From contig CAXAMN010021596.1 in the NCBI GenBank assembly GCA_963970005.1, positions 973,521 through 1,037,520 of the forward strand: 64,000 bases of DNA. The letters run 5' to 3'. Of the stretch, positions 36,580 to 49,429 are shown in pieces. The notes beneath the pieces are model-generated. The model ran no database searches. It was not told where the DNA came from and saw nothing but the letters and a program-made list of their open reading frames with translations. Numbering within the stretch: position 1 is the first letter of the stretch; every line of letters starts with the position of its first letter. The position numbers and the translations under genes are program-made. This DNA is from Durusdinium trenchii. Taxonomy: Eukaryota > Sar > Dinophyceae > Suessiales > Symbiodiniaceae.

Positions 36580-36859
36580 GCTATATATGATCTATCTACG
36601 CTTGTCTATCTATTTCTGTCTGTCTGTGGCTCACAACTTCCCATGGACAATACGTTCGATATCTTTCGATACACATAGCGCTACTAGACAAAACCAGCTT
36701 GCTGGGGATTACTACATGTTGTCAGCTGCTGGCAACGAAATGAAACAAATACATCAAGGATCCAACGATCAAATATAAAAGCCCATACAAATCACTGGAT
36801 GCATCAGGTCTGGAGATGCCCACCAGGTGATGCACCATGTTAAGTGACACGAACATATA

Positions 36860-36945
36860 GCGATGCACTTGTTCCTAGTAGCTTCTTGTTACTAGTAGTA
36901 AGGCACTTGCTCCTAGCAGCGATGCACTTGTTCCTAGTAGCTTCC
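36860..36945. repeat. CTAGTA-type minisatellite, block 6
   Basis: Same unit set as block 1: GCGATGCACTTGTTCCTAGT, GCTTCTTGTTACTAGTA and GTAAGGCACTTGCTCCTAG. It lies about 280 bp beyond the LTR element. Confidence 0.88.
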
Positions 36946-37199
36946 CAGAAACAAATGGAAGAGGCTCAACAATTCTCCTGCGCCTTGGCAACAGTTGGTG
37001 TGCAGCTGGAGCGAAACTCTGGGCCGTGGCCAAACGTGTGGCACGATCTGCGTCGGCTTGCTGCCTCTGGGTCGTCAGCTTTTGGTGTCTACATTCATCG
37101 CATGGAGAAATAAAGCAAACAAGGAACATATAATTACACATAAAACCTCAAACAGAATACGGCAACTTTTAAACAAACGGACAGACCTATAAAGACCTT

Positions 37200-40100
37200 A
37201 CATATCCTTACATTACCATCGTTGTCATGTCAGAGTCTGAATGCTACTGCCAAATCGGTTGATTATATAAGCGAGAGAACATCTATATCTATATAGACGT
37301 ACATTGGAGCATCTTCATTCTTTGACAATTGAGGTCAACCATCTCAAGTCACAGTTTGAGGCAACACCGCCCCGCAGAACACGGTGGCAATTAGATATTA
37401 TGGGGGGTGAATCTGAAACATAAATTCCATGTGCTAGGCTGCTAAGCTTTTCCAGGTTTCACAGTGGATTAAACAGCGACAAAGGACGGCAATCATTCTG
37501 ACTCCGGTCAAGCCCGGCCCCATTTGAGCTCAGCATGTGGTCGCGCCTGCAAAGCTGGACCAAAAGTTCCTCTCTCTTGGTCACCTCGACTGCAGGCCAG
37601 GCACAGCCAGCGTCGCAAGGCGACAAGTCAGATCCTCCGCATGGCCAGCCACGGATGGCTCACCTCTTGGTATACGTCCGTCTTAGTGTCACTCTCAGGT
37701 GCTCGGGCTAAGTCATTGGGATGCCTATGGCCACAGTGGTCCCACAGTCATCCTCTCTCCTAACTCTCATTTCAATCTAATCAAGATTGCTGACTTCCGG
37801 ATACTTCCGGCCATCTCCCATGACGATGTATTAATTGATATATTATGTCAGTTATGTGCCGGTGACCCTACTTCTGGAGCTTTCTGTACATCACAAGTTT
37901 GCCCTTCTCCCAGCCTTCCGCGGCGAGGAACCGCAAACTGCCGCAGCGGCAGCGCACGCCACGACTGCGGTCCCAATGCTCTGAACAGCGTTGACAAAGG
38001 CAATGAAAATCCTGCACTGATCTGAATTCAAGCAGCGGGAATACGGCGCAGAACAATAAACTGTTGAAAAAGTGAGATGTGAATATGTAGCATACACTAA
38101 AACTCGAGCATGCTGCTGAAGAACAAATACACAAGCGGCTGTTTGCAGGGCAAGGTGGCCAGCCCAAAGCACAGAATGCATAAGCAGGCTACCAAGCATG
38201 CTTTAAGCAGGTTTTCAGTCCAAGTTTGCATCTACAAAAATCCCAAATTTGTGCTTGGATGACGACCTTGGAGATCCGCAAGCGCATGCGACGCTCCATA
38301 GTGGCTTCGAAAAGCTCCTTGCATGAGCTGAGTGGAGCTGGGCGCGAGGAATTCAAGCATCGCCTGGGCCTCAACCTGGAAAAAACTGATCCACAACTAA
38401 AAGAAGCCGTGATGATGTGTGATGACTGTGATGACTGTGTCACCCTTGGGATTATCAGCTTCGAGCAGCTATAGCAAGGTCGGTGGCTATTGCCTCAAGC
38501 AAAAAATGTAATCATACATCCATTAACATAGCGTGCGAGCGCTTCTTCAAGGAAGCTTTAAAAAATCGCAGTCCTCATCTGACAAATAGCTAATGGTCAC
38601 CTCCTCGCCAGCCTCGGGTCTTGAACAAGTGGCATCTGCAGTGCTCGCGGGTTGGGCATACCGTGCAGCAATGAACTGGTCCAAACAGGAAAGAAACTGC
38701 AAACAGTGATGTTTTTTTTGGTGCATGCCTAGGCAAGATCAACGGTGGTGCGTATATCAACTTGTTTGATTCTATAGGCCAATAGGCTTTCATTCACCTG
38801 TGCAGTACATGAACGCCGCTATTTTGCATACCACCATGCCCCATGTGCACAACACTTCAACAATTGCAGCTGATGCTTCTACAGTGTCTACAGTGTAATT
38901 ACAGGTTTCTATAGGTTCCTTATAGGTGTCTTGTCTTAGATTCCTGTCCCTCCTTGGCAATGTTTCATGGTTCCGATCGTCAACACCATCAGGAGTATAC
39001 AATATCCCGAGTAATCAAATGTCTTTAGGCCTCTGCTCGGCAAATGCTTCACTTGCGCAGCTTACGCACCAACCAAGCCCAGTGGTCAAGCCACCTTCAA
39101 ACATGCAGGTAAGCAAGTAGTGCTTGGTGTCTGGTTGTGCAAGCGAGCCAAAAATTCTAGCCACATTAGTCAAGCGTCAGCAATTGGTCTGCGAGCACGG
39201 AGGACCAGTTGCTCATCAGCTACCCAGTTGGAGTTTGGATTGCAGTCCTTGCTGCTGCATAAATGTCCACATGGCTGCATGTTCAGGAGTCCCGATGCAA
39301 GATGTACAATACCAAATCGCAGTACCGAAGACTGCCAGGTCTCGTGTGAGTGGAAAGACGCCTGCAAGTAAATGGCGGAGGCAACGGGGTCGTCACTGTA
39401 CTCGAAGCTGTTGTATTTCCAAACCTCAAATGGCTCCGGTTGCTAGGGTGCACAGCGGTGCAGGCTCCTTACCCTTGGTAACTGCTCGCTTGCTTCCAGC
39501 TGTTGAAACGTTCAGCAGGAATAGTTTATTCTTGGAATGTCATTCTCACACTTAGCTTTGAAAAGAACATAAGACCGTGAGTGAGTATAACCAGGTCACT
39601 TGGTCATTACTGCTTTACACAATGACATTTTTGCGACACGATTATCTCTCAACATGACCCTCTTGATGCCAGGTTGCTTGCAGCAGCCGCCAAAATTTAT
39701 CCGTCAAATCTGTGGTCATTCCCAGGTCCAGCAACAGCTGCTGTATGGCAGGCAGCGCTGCCGAGTCATTCCTGGTTCATCTGCGGTGCTACAATGACTA
39801 CTCTTGGTGCAAGATCATCTAGCAAAATGACGGAAAATAAGCATACGCGCCGTCCTTTCAACTGCAACTATGCAATGTTGCCGGCCTTTCGTTGAATATT
39901 TTCCGTTTATACCCAGCAGCGGCCGAGGTGCTCATCAGGTGCACAAAGCCACAGGAGCTGGCGTTGTAATCCTTCTCAGGGGACAGCTGTGATTGTGTGT
40001 CCTTATTCTCTAGTAGCCCCTAGTAGCTTCTTGTTCCTAGTAGTAAGGCCAGGAGCCCCTAGTAGCGTCCTTGCTCCTAGTAGCGATGCCAGGAGCCCCT

Positions 40101-40900
40101 AGTAGCTTCTTGTGTCCTTATCCTCTCGGAAAACCCTTAACCTTTCAAGCTAGGCTGTCATGGAGGGGTTGTGCGGTTTGCTCTTTCTTGCGGCCGCAAA
40201 TGTCGAATTTTCCCTTTCTATCCTTTTTCTTTCGGGCCTTCTGGGACCCTTTATGACCCTTTCAAACTCTTAGGTTTGTGTGCTAGTGCACGACTCAGCT
40301 GGTGCCTTCCGAGATAAGGGAGCACCGCAAAGGAAGCTGCTCGAGGTCACCAGCTGTCAAGGAGTTGAGAGCGCACCAGCACCTGGAGTTCAAAACACTG
40401 TCTTGTGGCGTATACCTTGAGGAATGCCCCTCGCTCTGTCAAAACTTGCCGTTTGGACATGGATGCGGATATGGTGTAATTTGTTTGGATGCATGTTGTA
40501 CAGCGCGGTTCCTTCTCTGTCCCGCCGTGGCACCACCGCGCACTATAGCAAAGGTCATGCACCAAAGCGAACTGCTCCAACTGCCGGAAAAGTTCACTAT
40601 TCTCATCTTCCTTCCAGATGCCAAGAGGTTCAGCGAACCACCAACATCAGCCAATCCAGTACCCGACCCAAACAACTCACTCATACCTGCTCAACTCTTG
40701 CCTAAAGGCCCCGCTGTTCCTGCATTCAAAGTTGTGCATGTGTTGATATTTATTCTAAACTTCTAACCCCCCAAAATTTTGAGAGGAAGGCGCTCAATTT
40801 GCCTCACACTCTGGTGCGTCGCGCCTCTCAGATAGGACCAAATAGGATGTTTATGGATGTTTCAGCACTGGAATGCTTCGTTCAAGGGTGGCTGAAATTA
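37200..40900. other. gene-poor stretch; one possible plus-strand exon
   Basis: A plus-strand frame at 38258-38474 (MTTLEIRKRMRRSIVASKSS, then GREEFKHRLGLNLEKTDPQL) has coding-like composition but no domain, and would be the only gene here opposed to the rest. A plus-strand frame at 40302-40766 is Pro/Ser-rich with no domain. Nothing else is supported. Confidence 0.25.
40008..40113. repeat. CTAGTA-type minisatellite, block 7
   Basis: The longest block, with six units in both the TTCTTGTTC and CCAGGAGCC forms. Translated, such blocks give hydrophobic peptides such as SFLLLVAMPGAPSS, a possible source of false gene models. Confidence 0.88.
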
Positions 40901-40982
40901 CCAACTGGTAGTGCTGGAATGTGCTGAAAATGGACAACATGGAGGGCAAATGGACGTGCGCTAGCGAAACGGCACAAATTTA

Positions 40983-41906
40983 TTTTCAATCATGCAATAG
41001 TGCCTCGATGATGTGCAGCGGCGGCTCGGTGTAGATGACGTCCTGAAAAGGAAAACAACAGGATTTGCAGAAATGTAGCATGGCACTCTATGACCATCCG
41101 TCTGCCTAAATCGTAGCTGGGTGAGTCTTCAGTGACTACTGAAAGCCTGCATGTACAATGGATATGTGTGGGGCTGATGTTCTCAACTCCCAAGGTAAAA
41201 GGACACCCAGAGTAGCAGGTAAGGAAATTGGATGAAATGAGTATGCAAATGCGTGTGCACATCATGTGTTTATAAAGGGCCCATGAATCAAATATATATA
41301 TATATATGAATATACTACTGTCTAATGACTTAGGCCAACGTGATGCAAGTGACATACCAATCTGGCTACCCCCAGGCTAAGTCATGTGCCCTGACATATC
41401 GAGCAAAAAAAATGTCTGGGTTGGGAAACCTGGTGTCATAGGACCTGTGGACACCTCCTCGACAAAAAAAGCAAAAAAACAGCTAAATAATGCTAGATAC
41501 CACTGCCTGGCACCCTGGTGACACAGTGGTGACATAGGGTGCGACTATGTGTTTTTGCGGGCGCTGCTTCCTTGAATACCTCATACATATTTCTATGAAT
41601 ATCATGGTTGTGGCCTGATGACATAGGCCTTAAGAGGAAATGCCAATGTTGGATCAATCCTGATGACATAGGCTTTTGGAATTGGCGTGTATGTCCGACA
41701 AGTCCTAAGTTACTAGTCAGTAGTATATATATATAGTCTAAAAAACATAAAACACAACTGAATAGAGTCTAAGCTATTGGGCCATCATTCAACTGAGGCT
41801 CTCCACTTTCAAAGTCCCTTGATGCCACAAGGATTCGGCCCTTGGACTCGGTGAGAGCACACTGCACCAAGCTCCCACGGCTCTGAAGGTACCCGTTGAT
41901 CACCTG
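40983..41906 (-). CDS. possible SET-domain protein exons
   Basis: The exon at about 41906-41785 encodes VINGYLQSRGSLVQCALTES and KGRILVASRDFESGEPQL. K-G-R-x-L-V-A-S-R-D-F-x-x-G-E is close to the N-terminal SET signature (kGrglvAtrdi..GE). After an intron, a CTTTTCAG acceptor leads at about 41041 to DVIYTEPPLHIIEALL, which fits the following i-x-x-E-x-P strand. A TGA follows at about 40983. The catalytic NHS/C and Tyr motifs are not seen, so the gene is partial, continues in unseen exons or is decayed. SET domains methylate lysine, usually in histones. Confidence 0.45.
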
Positions 41907-42159
41907 ATACATGCAACAAGCATGAAGCACAGTCATCTCAAATCCAGGCAGCCAAACATGGAAAACAAGAGAAACATATTCAACAAAAAGTTTAAGCATA
42001 TTCTATCTATAGAATGCTCGCACTCCATGGTCCACTACTTGGAGACGTTCAATTGGGCGTTCTTGCATGAGGGCCCTGTTGACATAATTGATCAAGCGTC
42101 AGGGCTGAGGCTGTTGAGAAATGTGAGCCTACTAGCTGCTGGACTCGAATGAAGGTGGA

Positions 42160-42178
42160 CAAAAAAAAAAAAAAAAAA
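42160..42178. repeat. poly-A tract
   Basis: A run of about 18 A after GGTGGAC. No retroposed gene or target-site duplication is visible upstream. Confidence 0.8.
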
Positions 42179-42179
42179 C

Positions 42180-45100
42180 AATAAAAGAGAGGCAACCCCG
42201 ATCTGATGCAATGAGATAAGGTGAACGCAGTGAACGCAGGTGGGGTGAGGTGGGTGAGATCCCCTAAAAAAGAACTTGTTGATAAAAACTTTGATGTGAG
42301 AGCGTGTTAACAGAAAGATCAAAATTGTGTGGCAAAGAGTTTGGAGAACAGGTGACTCTTGCCGTGCCGGATCAATGACTAAATTTATTGCACCCTCGTG
42401 CCGCGCAAAATGCAGAATTAACACTCACACTGGCGCCCAACATGCGATTATGAATGCACGCTTTCCAGCATTTCAAGGGTGCAACCCCACACGACACCGA
42501 ACAGGTCAAACTTTTGCCCATGGCAAATCCTTACCAGACCCCTTGACACATCTCCGCCTCCACGTTCTCCATGTGGAACAGCCCTCAGGCATCTTGTAAC
42601 GTCTTGCCATTGCTACAATGTGGTGCAATGTGTGTGTGTGTGTGCCCAATCGTGATTTAGTGTGCCAGTTGTAGATTCTTGCATGCTGAGGGTAAAATAC
42701 GTACATACAGTGCAGCCGACACCCACAGCCGCTGTGCCGTGATAGTTGTCATCCTGCTGCATTTAGCAACTCAGGATAGCCACTGGCAACATCTTCATTC
42801 TGAGGCTTAATGCAGAACGTCGGTGGCGGGGTCCTCAAAATGTCTTTCAACTATAAATTTGGCATCCTGCACAACTAGGTGCTGACATGTGCTGACTATG
42901 TTATAGTGTGGCTAGTGATTGACTTCCTGGACATGAAATGCACGATTCCACAGGTTAATGCTGATGACAAATAATAGTGCCAGGTATGTTACGCATGTTG
43001 GAAAAATCCGCATCAGTTGCACAAACAGGATTGCAGTCGGAGATCTACATCTATAATTTGATCTTTGTCACGCCATTTTGCGGCAAGCCCTGAGGCGTCT
43101 TGAGCTAGCGCTGAGCGGTTTAATCCAAGACCTGCACACATTCTTTCACTCTGCTATGAGTGGAAAGCAACCTTATGGTCCCCGAACTTTAGGGAGATCA
43201 GGCAGAATGCAAAGTAAAGGCAAAGCCACACGGCAAGAATTGAAGCTGGTGCAAGTGTTCGGGGACCAGCGGATGTTTTGGATGGATTTACCAAGCATCA
43301 CATGACCTTAGGCCAGCAACACTTGAACCATAACAAACTAATTCTATAGTTCAAACAGCCTGCTCCAAGGTCCTCTGAAATGATCGTGCTAAGCATCTGG
43401 CTACCACAGATTGAACCCGACGAATGTACGGCCACTTGTTAGCCAATTAGTCCAAGAGGTCCATTGAGGCATGGTGGTGCCAGCAACCAGAAGGACATAT
43501 TTCACGATTGGACTGCCAGCAAACGGTGATCATTTCTGAAACCACTGAATTGGTCGAACACCAGGCGCTATGATGATGATAACTATCATCATCGATGGCC
43601 TGCTCAGTCCAGTATCGTAGGTGAGCTGGGTGCTCTGATCTCAGACGGCCCTCCGTCCTTCCACAATCTTCCACATAGATATGTCGCATCTTTCGCGCTG
43701 AAAACAAAATACACGGATGTACAATGTACACCCATAAAATTGTACAATTGGAATGTTGGATCCAAAGTTGGTATTGAAAGCTAAGCACCAAACTTCATGC
43801 ATGCACGTGCACTGCCTTCCCACCCCTTGGGCACCCTGCAGAATATCACACACAGAAATTAGATGTACAGTAATTAGTGGTATATAAAAAATAATTGCCT
43901 GGTGGGTTGCGGTGGAGTCGTAAACGCACCTGCTCCTGCTCCTGTCAATCCGTGTGATTTCAACATGGAGTTGTATAAATACACGGTCCTTTTCTGCCAT
44001 CTTCGATGTTGTGTTTTCGATGTTTTCCTGTTACCGTTACTGTACGTTTATGCACTCTTGTCATTAACTCGCCGTTTGGGGAACATGCAAAGCTGTCGTC
44101 GGAGAATTCGGCGCCCTGCAGTTGTTTCCCATTATCGTTTTCTGATGTTTTCTGGTTCCTTTCTGACTTTTTGGCTATATACTTGTATACTTGTGGTCCA
44201 GTGGCGTTTCCAGGCAGAACAATTACAGTAATTGGGTGACCAAGACCTGCACACCTGACAGCGTCTGACTTTGTGTAGAGCATTGGAGCGCAACTCAACC
44301 CATGAACCCATATTATAGCTGCTCCGGCCTTCCTGGAGGCATTATGCCGCAACTCCTCTCGAACACCCATCCGCAAATGATGATAGTCGTTGCCAGTGAA
44401 AAAATACTGCAGCTTGGCGCTGTGCAGTACAGCAGTCTCATGCAGCCTCCAGCTCGTTCCTTTCAAAGGGCAGCGCCAAGTTCCACCTGGCTAAACATTG
44501 GGTGACCTTATTCAGACTGAACACGAGGGGCCAGGCATCTGGCTCCAGTACCGCGCTGACCAACCACTCTTCGAGATGGTCTACTGGTGGCGGTCCACCG
44601 CCTCTCTATTCTAGCTCTGCAGGGAGCATGCAAGTGGTGATGGTCATCTTTACCATACGTTATCTTTCCCAAGGACATGCTGTCAGCATTCTACCAGTTC
44701 CCTGCAAAATTAAATACAATTGTGAAACCACACATGGCAGCTCCAGAAACCAGTTTAGCTTTCTACTTGCAGTATATTAGTCGTGCATGCAGCGGCCTTG
44801 TCTGCGAGTTGACATGCCAAAGCTGCTGTGCTTCGGCTCTTTGGTTGAGCCACAGTCGCACCGTGTCTCAGAGGGACTCAGACTCAAACATGTTCACTCA
44901 CCTTTTGGCCTGAAGGCAGGTCCAAGTCACAGAGTCTGCTCCACCATGACTGTTTTCACCATGTTTACCTGTTGCTGCTCAGTCTATCACACATAGTATC
45001 AAATAGTTGGGTTTGATCATGTGAGGTTGTCTAGGCCCCCTTTTGTTCATCGATTTTCCGTTTGGCACATCGTATAGTTTCTTCCTTATTGCTTAACCAT

Positions 45101-45600
45101 GCTTCGACTAGCTGCAACATTCGCGTGGAATGCATGCATTTGTGCCGTATGGAATTGGCAAGCATGACACCATTGCGCAGTTCATTCTACACTAGCACAG
45201 CTAGCACATGTGTGGGCCATCCATAGTGTGCGAATGTACCGGAATCAAGGTGTTGTGGGTTCTCTGCGTCCGCTGCGTTATCGCTATCGTTGTGTTATTG
45301 TGTTCGTGCCCGGAACAAACATCGATGTCCATGCACAAACCAAGATACGGCAATACAACACCTCCTTTTATCATATGTTGCCTTGGTGGGGGAAACAAAC
45401 CTGAGATGAAACACACATGACAGGTTGTCCATGTGCAGTGTTATCGGTTTATGTCTTCCTTATCATCTAAAAATGGATGGAGCATGATGGAGCATCTTTC
45501 TGGCAAAACGGACATGCAAAGACTAAATGTGTGAGTGTGTTTTTGCTTGCCCTCTCATGTGTGGATGAAATGCTTGCAGTTCTTGAAAGTAATTGAACAG
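42180..45600. other. gene-poor; two weak exon candidates
   Basis: A minus-strand frame at about 42590-42540 (LFHMENVEAEMCQGVW) ends in a GTAAGG donor. A plus-strand frame at 43078-43305 (LRQALRRLELALSGLIQDL) directly follows GCCATTTTGCGGCAAG, which resembles the 3' half of the dinoflagellate spliced leader. Neither has a recognisable domain. Confidence 0.25.
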
Positions 45601-45690
45601 TTTTGTGTTCGATTGCCTGGCAAGATCCGGACTCTTGCACTCCACGGGCTCCTGTGGATCTCAGCTCTTGAAAATCAAATCAACATGGCA

Positions 45691-45785
45691 CACAAAAGAA
45701 ATCATCAAAAGCCTCACGTTCTAATTCGCCCTTTGGAAGCCTATCCAGTCGTCCATGCAATGTAGCATGGACGAAACAACACTTC
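45691..45785 (-). CDS. isolated exon related to the 59-64 kb gene
   Basis: The minus-strand frame encodes KCCFVHATLHGRLDRLPKGE and then LEREAFDDF. The string HGRLDRLP resembles HGRFDKLP in the 60.4-kb exon of the terminal gene, so this may be a fragment or exon of a paralogue. A 7-bp hairpin (GTCCATG/CATGGAC) lies within it. A possible upstream exon ends at an AAG/GTTAGT donor near 45985. Confidence 0.35.
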
Positions 45786-46159
45786 GCACCACTATGCCTA
45801 CTACTATGCCTAACTATGCCAACAGTAAAGTCATGGCAAAAGTCCTTCAGGATGAAAGGCCTCAACATGCAGCAATGTGTTTGGCTTGAAAAAGCCTCTG
45901 GGGATTCAACTGCCTGTGGGCCTTCTGGAAAATGGAAATCAAACAGCTGATTTGTCCCATGTTGTTCCATATATTTCACACTAACCTTGGTCATCGACAT
46001 CCTTACAGTTTACAGCCATCGTCTTCCCCGTCTCGGAACATGCGATATAGCGCGTCCTCTAATTGGTTTCGTACAGAGTACGGGCTGTAGGACTTGAGCT
46101 CCCCCCTGGCATGGGCAGTAGCAAGGTGGTGGGCGAAGGTGTACAAAACGCACCCAAAC

Positions 46160-46228
46160 ATGGGGGGTGCCTTAGATACCCCCCCCGTACAGGACCCCTG
46201 GATTAATTTTTTTTTAAATCCAGGGGGG
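46160..46228. repeat. two adjacent G/C-run hairpins
   Basis: GGGGGGT and ACCCCCC pair across 9 nt near 46162-46184. Then CCCCTGGATT (46195-46204) pairs perfectly with AATCCAGGGG (46217-46226) across a T-rich loop. Confidence 0.75.
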
Positions 46229-46550
46229 TTTGAGTGTTTATCCTGATATCAATCAAGCACGTGGCCCCCGTCTCAGACTATTTCTATAGACATTTTTAAT
46301 CCTGAATGATTTGACCTCCAGAAACCTCCCCTTTCATTAACGTTCCACAACCTTTGCTTCGGTGGTGTGGGCAAGTCATTTCCTTAAAGCTTCTCATATC
46401 AGGTGCAATACGGACATCTTAAAACTGAATTGAATCAGTAACATACACGCTAGAAAAGTGACTGTTGACACTTCCATCCAAAAAAGCACATACAAGTCTT
46501 TGCGCTTGTGTTTTCTCCTTTTCAAGCACGGGATGTAAATTGCCACAGGA

Positions 46551-47370
46551 TATGTTGGCCTACTGTGGATGGAAGCGCTTGGGATATCCTATGGTCCCCT
46601 GGGCCCGTGGCAGTTTACAAATGAATCCTGGAGTCGTCAAGGGGTCAAAAACCCCTGGATAAATTTACCAAATGTCAAGCCCATCAGAAAATACCAGAAA
46701 CCCTTCCCAGGACACTGGAGATGCCTGGATGAACTTCATGTTACAGGCTCCTAAGCTATGTCCTGCTGTCCTGTGCTTTAGCTTTTGTTATGGGAATTGG
46801 TTGGGCTCCTTGTACAATCTCTTAGCCTCCTTCCCCTTCAATACTTGACATTTTGGCCTACTATGGAAGGAAGCGCTTGGGATATCCAACATCTTCTGGG
46901 ACTATGGCGATATATAATTGATCTTGGAGTGGTGAAGGGGTCACAGACCACCAGATTAATATACCAAGTGTCAGGCCCACCAGAAACTCTACCCAGGGCA
47001 CTAGACGCCGTGATGAACTTCATTCTACTATACGCTCTCCTGAGGTAATTCCTGCTGTCCTCCGCTTTTGTTGTGGAAGTTGTTGCGCTATGTTGGGCTT
47101 CTGGTAGTTCTTCCTTCTCATACTTCCTTAGTCTCCTTCCCCTTCAATTCTGGATATGTTGGCCTACTGTGGATGGAAGCGCTTGGGATATCCTATGGTC
47201 CCCTGGGCCCGTGGCAGTTTACAAATGAATCCTGGAGTCGTCAAGGGGTCAAAAACCCCTAGATTAATTTACCAAATGTCAAGCCCATCAGAAAATACCA
47301 GAAACCCTTCCCAGGACACTGCAGATGCCTGGATGAAATTCATGTTGCATGCTCCTAAGCTATGTCCTGT
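46551..47370. repeat. three tandem copies of a 300-bp unit in A-B-A order
   Basis: Copies start at about 46551, 46849 and 47154, each with GTTGGCCTACTGTGGATGGA or a variant. Copies 1 and 3 are almost identical over more than 200 bp; copy 2 is clearly diverged (TACTATGGAAGG, GGGTCACAGACCACC). Apparent frames in copies 1 and 3 are broken in copy 2, so this is probably not coding. Confidence 0.85.
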
Positions 47371-48480
47371 TGTCCTGTGCTTTAGCTTTTGTTATGGGAA
47401 TTGGTTGGGCTCCTGTGTTTGTTCCTTCTCATACCATAGCATACCCTGAGCCTGTGACAAGTTTCTTGATATTTTCGCTCCATGTCTTGCTTCGCCATCC
47501 CGCAGGAACCAAACGGCGAAAACAGTGAATAATTATTAATTCTGACCTATGCAGTGGTGTTAACATTCCTGCAGTATTTTATACTATATATTCTTTGGTT
47601 GTACCAAAACATCCCAAAACCAAAGACTGAGCGTGTCAAGCCCACCAAAATGCCTAGCCAAATTGTCACCAAGGCCATGAAGCCACGTTGATATCGAATT
47701 TGTCCTTGACTTGATAAACCAAGAGTCTGCGGGATCAGGCGGACTAGGGAACCAGTGGACTAGGGAAACTATTTATGTTGATCCGCTCTATTTTTGCTCC
47801 CCGATGTGCTTTTTCGAATCCTGTTCTTGTTCAGAATAGGAGGCCGAAATGCACTTTATTGAAAAATGCTTAACCGCAGCGTTTGAAGGGTAAAGTGCAA
47901 AGGCCAAAAAGGAGGGATCCTTTAACCAAAAGCAACAGATGTATTTTAAAAATATATACAGATTCTTTTCGGCGGACCCCCCTGCCAGCCCAAGACCTCC
48001 CAGGAATAGTTGTTTTTTATTGTGCTTTAATGAGGCCACCCCTTCCCAATCCAAGATCTCCAAGAAAGAACGGTTCTTTATATTGTATATAAAAGTGTTT
48101 CATGTGTTAAGCACTTGTATTCTTTGTATGGAGGGGTCCCAGGAACCTTGACTGGTTTGTGAAAAGGCCGGTGCACTGTACAATTTGTGATCTGGCAATC
48201 GTGATTTGCTATTTCCATTTTCAAAAAGTTGTCCCTTCTTTGTCTTGATTTGTTTCCTTGAGTATTATTTGGGCGTCAGGTAGGCTCATTTATATAGCTG
48301 TTCCCGTTGTCAATGGAACCAAGCACGATCTGCGTTGTTCACAAGCCCTTCCTATTCTCAAGGGGCTAATCTTTTAGAGAGACAATTGCCTATATATTGC
48401 GTAATTTCTTCAATATATAATATATATAATTAGACGCTGAGAAGCTATGCATACAACGAACTAAACTAAACCAAACACAA

Positions 48481-48720
48481 AGGTTCATTGGCCGCTATCA
48501 TTGCAATGATATGCCATTGACGACTTGATGAACTGCTTTTCTCAATGTTTGCTACCCTTTTGCATAAGCAGTGGCCCTTCCAGAGACGAAACGGTTGATT
48601 CACCGCAACCATTGCAACATATGCCTTCACGTACTGCTCTCAATTATAATCGCACTGTTGCTTTTTCAGTGGCTTTTCCGAGACAAAATGGTTGATTGGC
48701 CGCTATCACTGCAATGTATG
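48481..48720. repeat. three tandem copies of about 105 bp
   Basis: Copies begin near 48481, 48589 and 48688 with GGTTGATTGGCCGCTATCA-like text followed by TTGCAA and TATG. The third also follows CAGTGGCTTTTCC. Related text (CATCAGTGGCTCTTTCTGGA) reappears near 51362. Confidence 0.65.
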
Positions 48721-49044
48721 TTATATGTAAGGCATGGTTCTTTACTAGCTGTCAGCTTAAGTCACATCATTTTCCGAAAGCCGCATCACCCCCATAAGCA
48801 CGGTCCACCAGAAGTCACATCACATCACGTCAAAAGAATCACATCATCATATCACTACTACCTTACCCCCGGGGGGGGTCAATAATGTAATTTACAATTT
48901 CGGGTGTGTCAAAATGCAAGTTTTGGAAAACGGTGAAATTTGAACATACAGGTCTGACATACCTCCATCTCACAAGACAGGGGTCAAAATTGTAAGTTAC
49001 ATTTTTGACCCTCGTGTGTGTTTGTTCAGCCTGCACGCACTCAA

Positions 49045-49117
49045 AAATTGTAAGTTACATTTTTGAGGGTGAGGGTCCATGCTTCTACCTCACCCTCAAA
49101 AATGTAACTTACAATTT
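49045..49117. repeat. 30-bp perfect inverted repeat
   Basis: Arms 49045-49074 and 49088-49117 are perfect reverse complements with a 13-nt spacer. Each arm contains the self-complementary TGTAAGTTACA, so several alternative folds compete. Confidence 0.88.
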
Positions 49118-49429
49118 CCCTTTCGGTTGATCACAAGTTTGCACTGTGCCGCATTTTCCCTTGGAAGTGTTGGCATGTGTAGCGGCTGCGCCCGAAGATT
49201 CTGGCCAGTGAGAAAGGCAGTCTAATTGCAATATTTCCTGCTGGGTACAGTAGGTCAATAATATAACAGAGTGAATCTTGCTCAAGTGAAACGCAAAAAG
49301 ACGCCTTTCAATTCATTCAGGACACAGTCTAAGGAGGATGTGACAGGGCGCAAACAAAAGAGGCACATTTCGTAAAAGAAGGTGTTTTCTTTCATCTTTT
49401 TCTTGGACAAGGGTCATTGGAGACTCTAC

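Noticed and set aside
42160..42178. Poly-A tail of a retroposed gene
   Set aside because: No intronless coding remnant precedes it on the plus strand and no flanking duplication is visible.
44006..44466. Overlapping open frames on both strands at 44 kb
   Set aside because: Both strands are open by chance; no domain, splice signal or compositional bias favours either.
46569..47449. Small proteins encoded by the 300-bp tandem repeats
   Set aside because: The frame is broken in the middle copy and the peptide has no recognisable features; conservation of copies 1 and 3 is at the DNA level.
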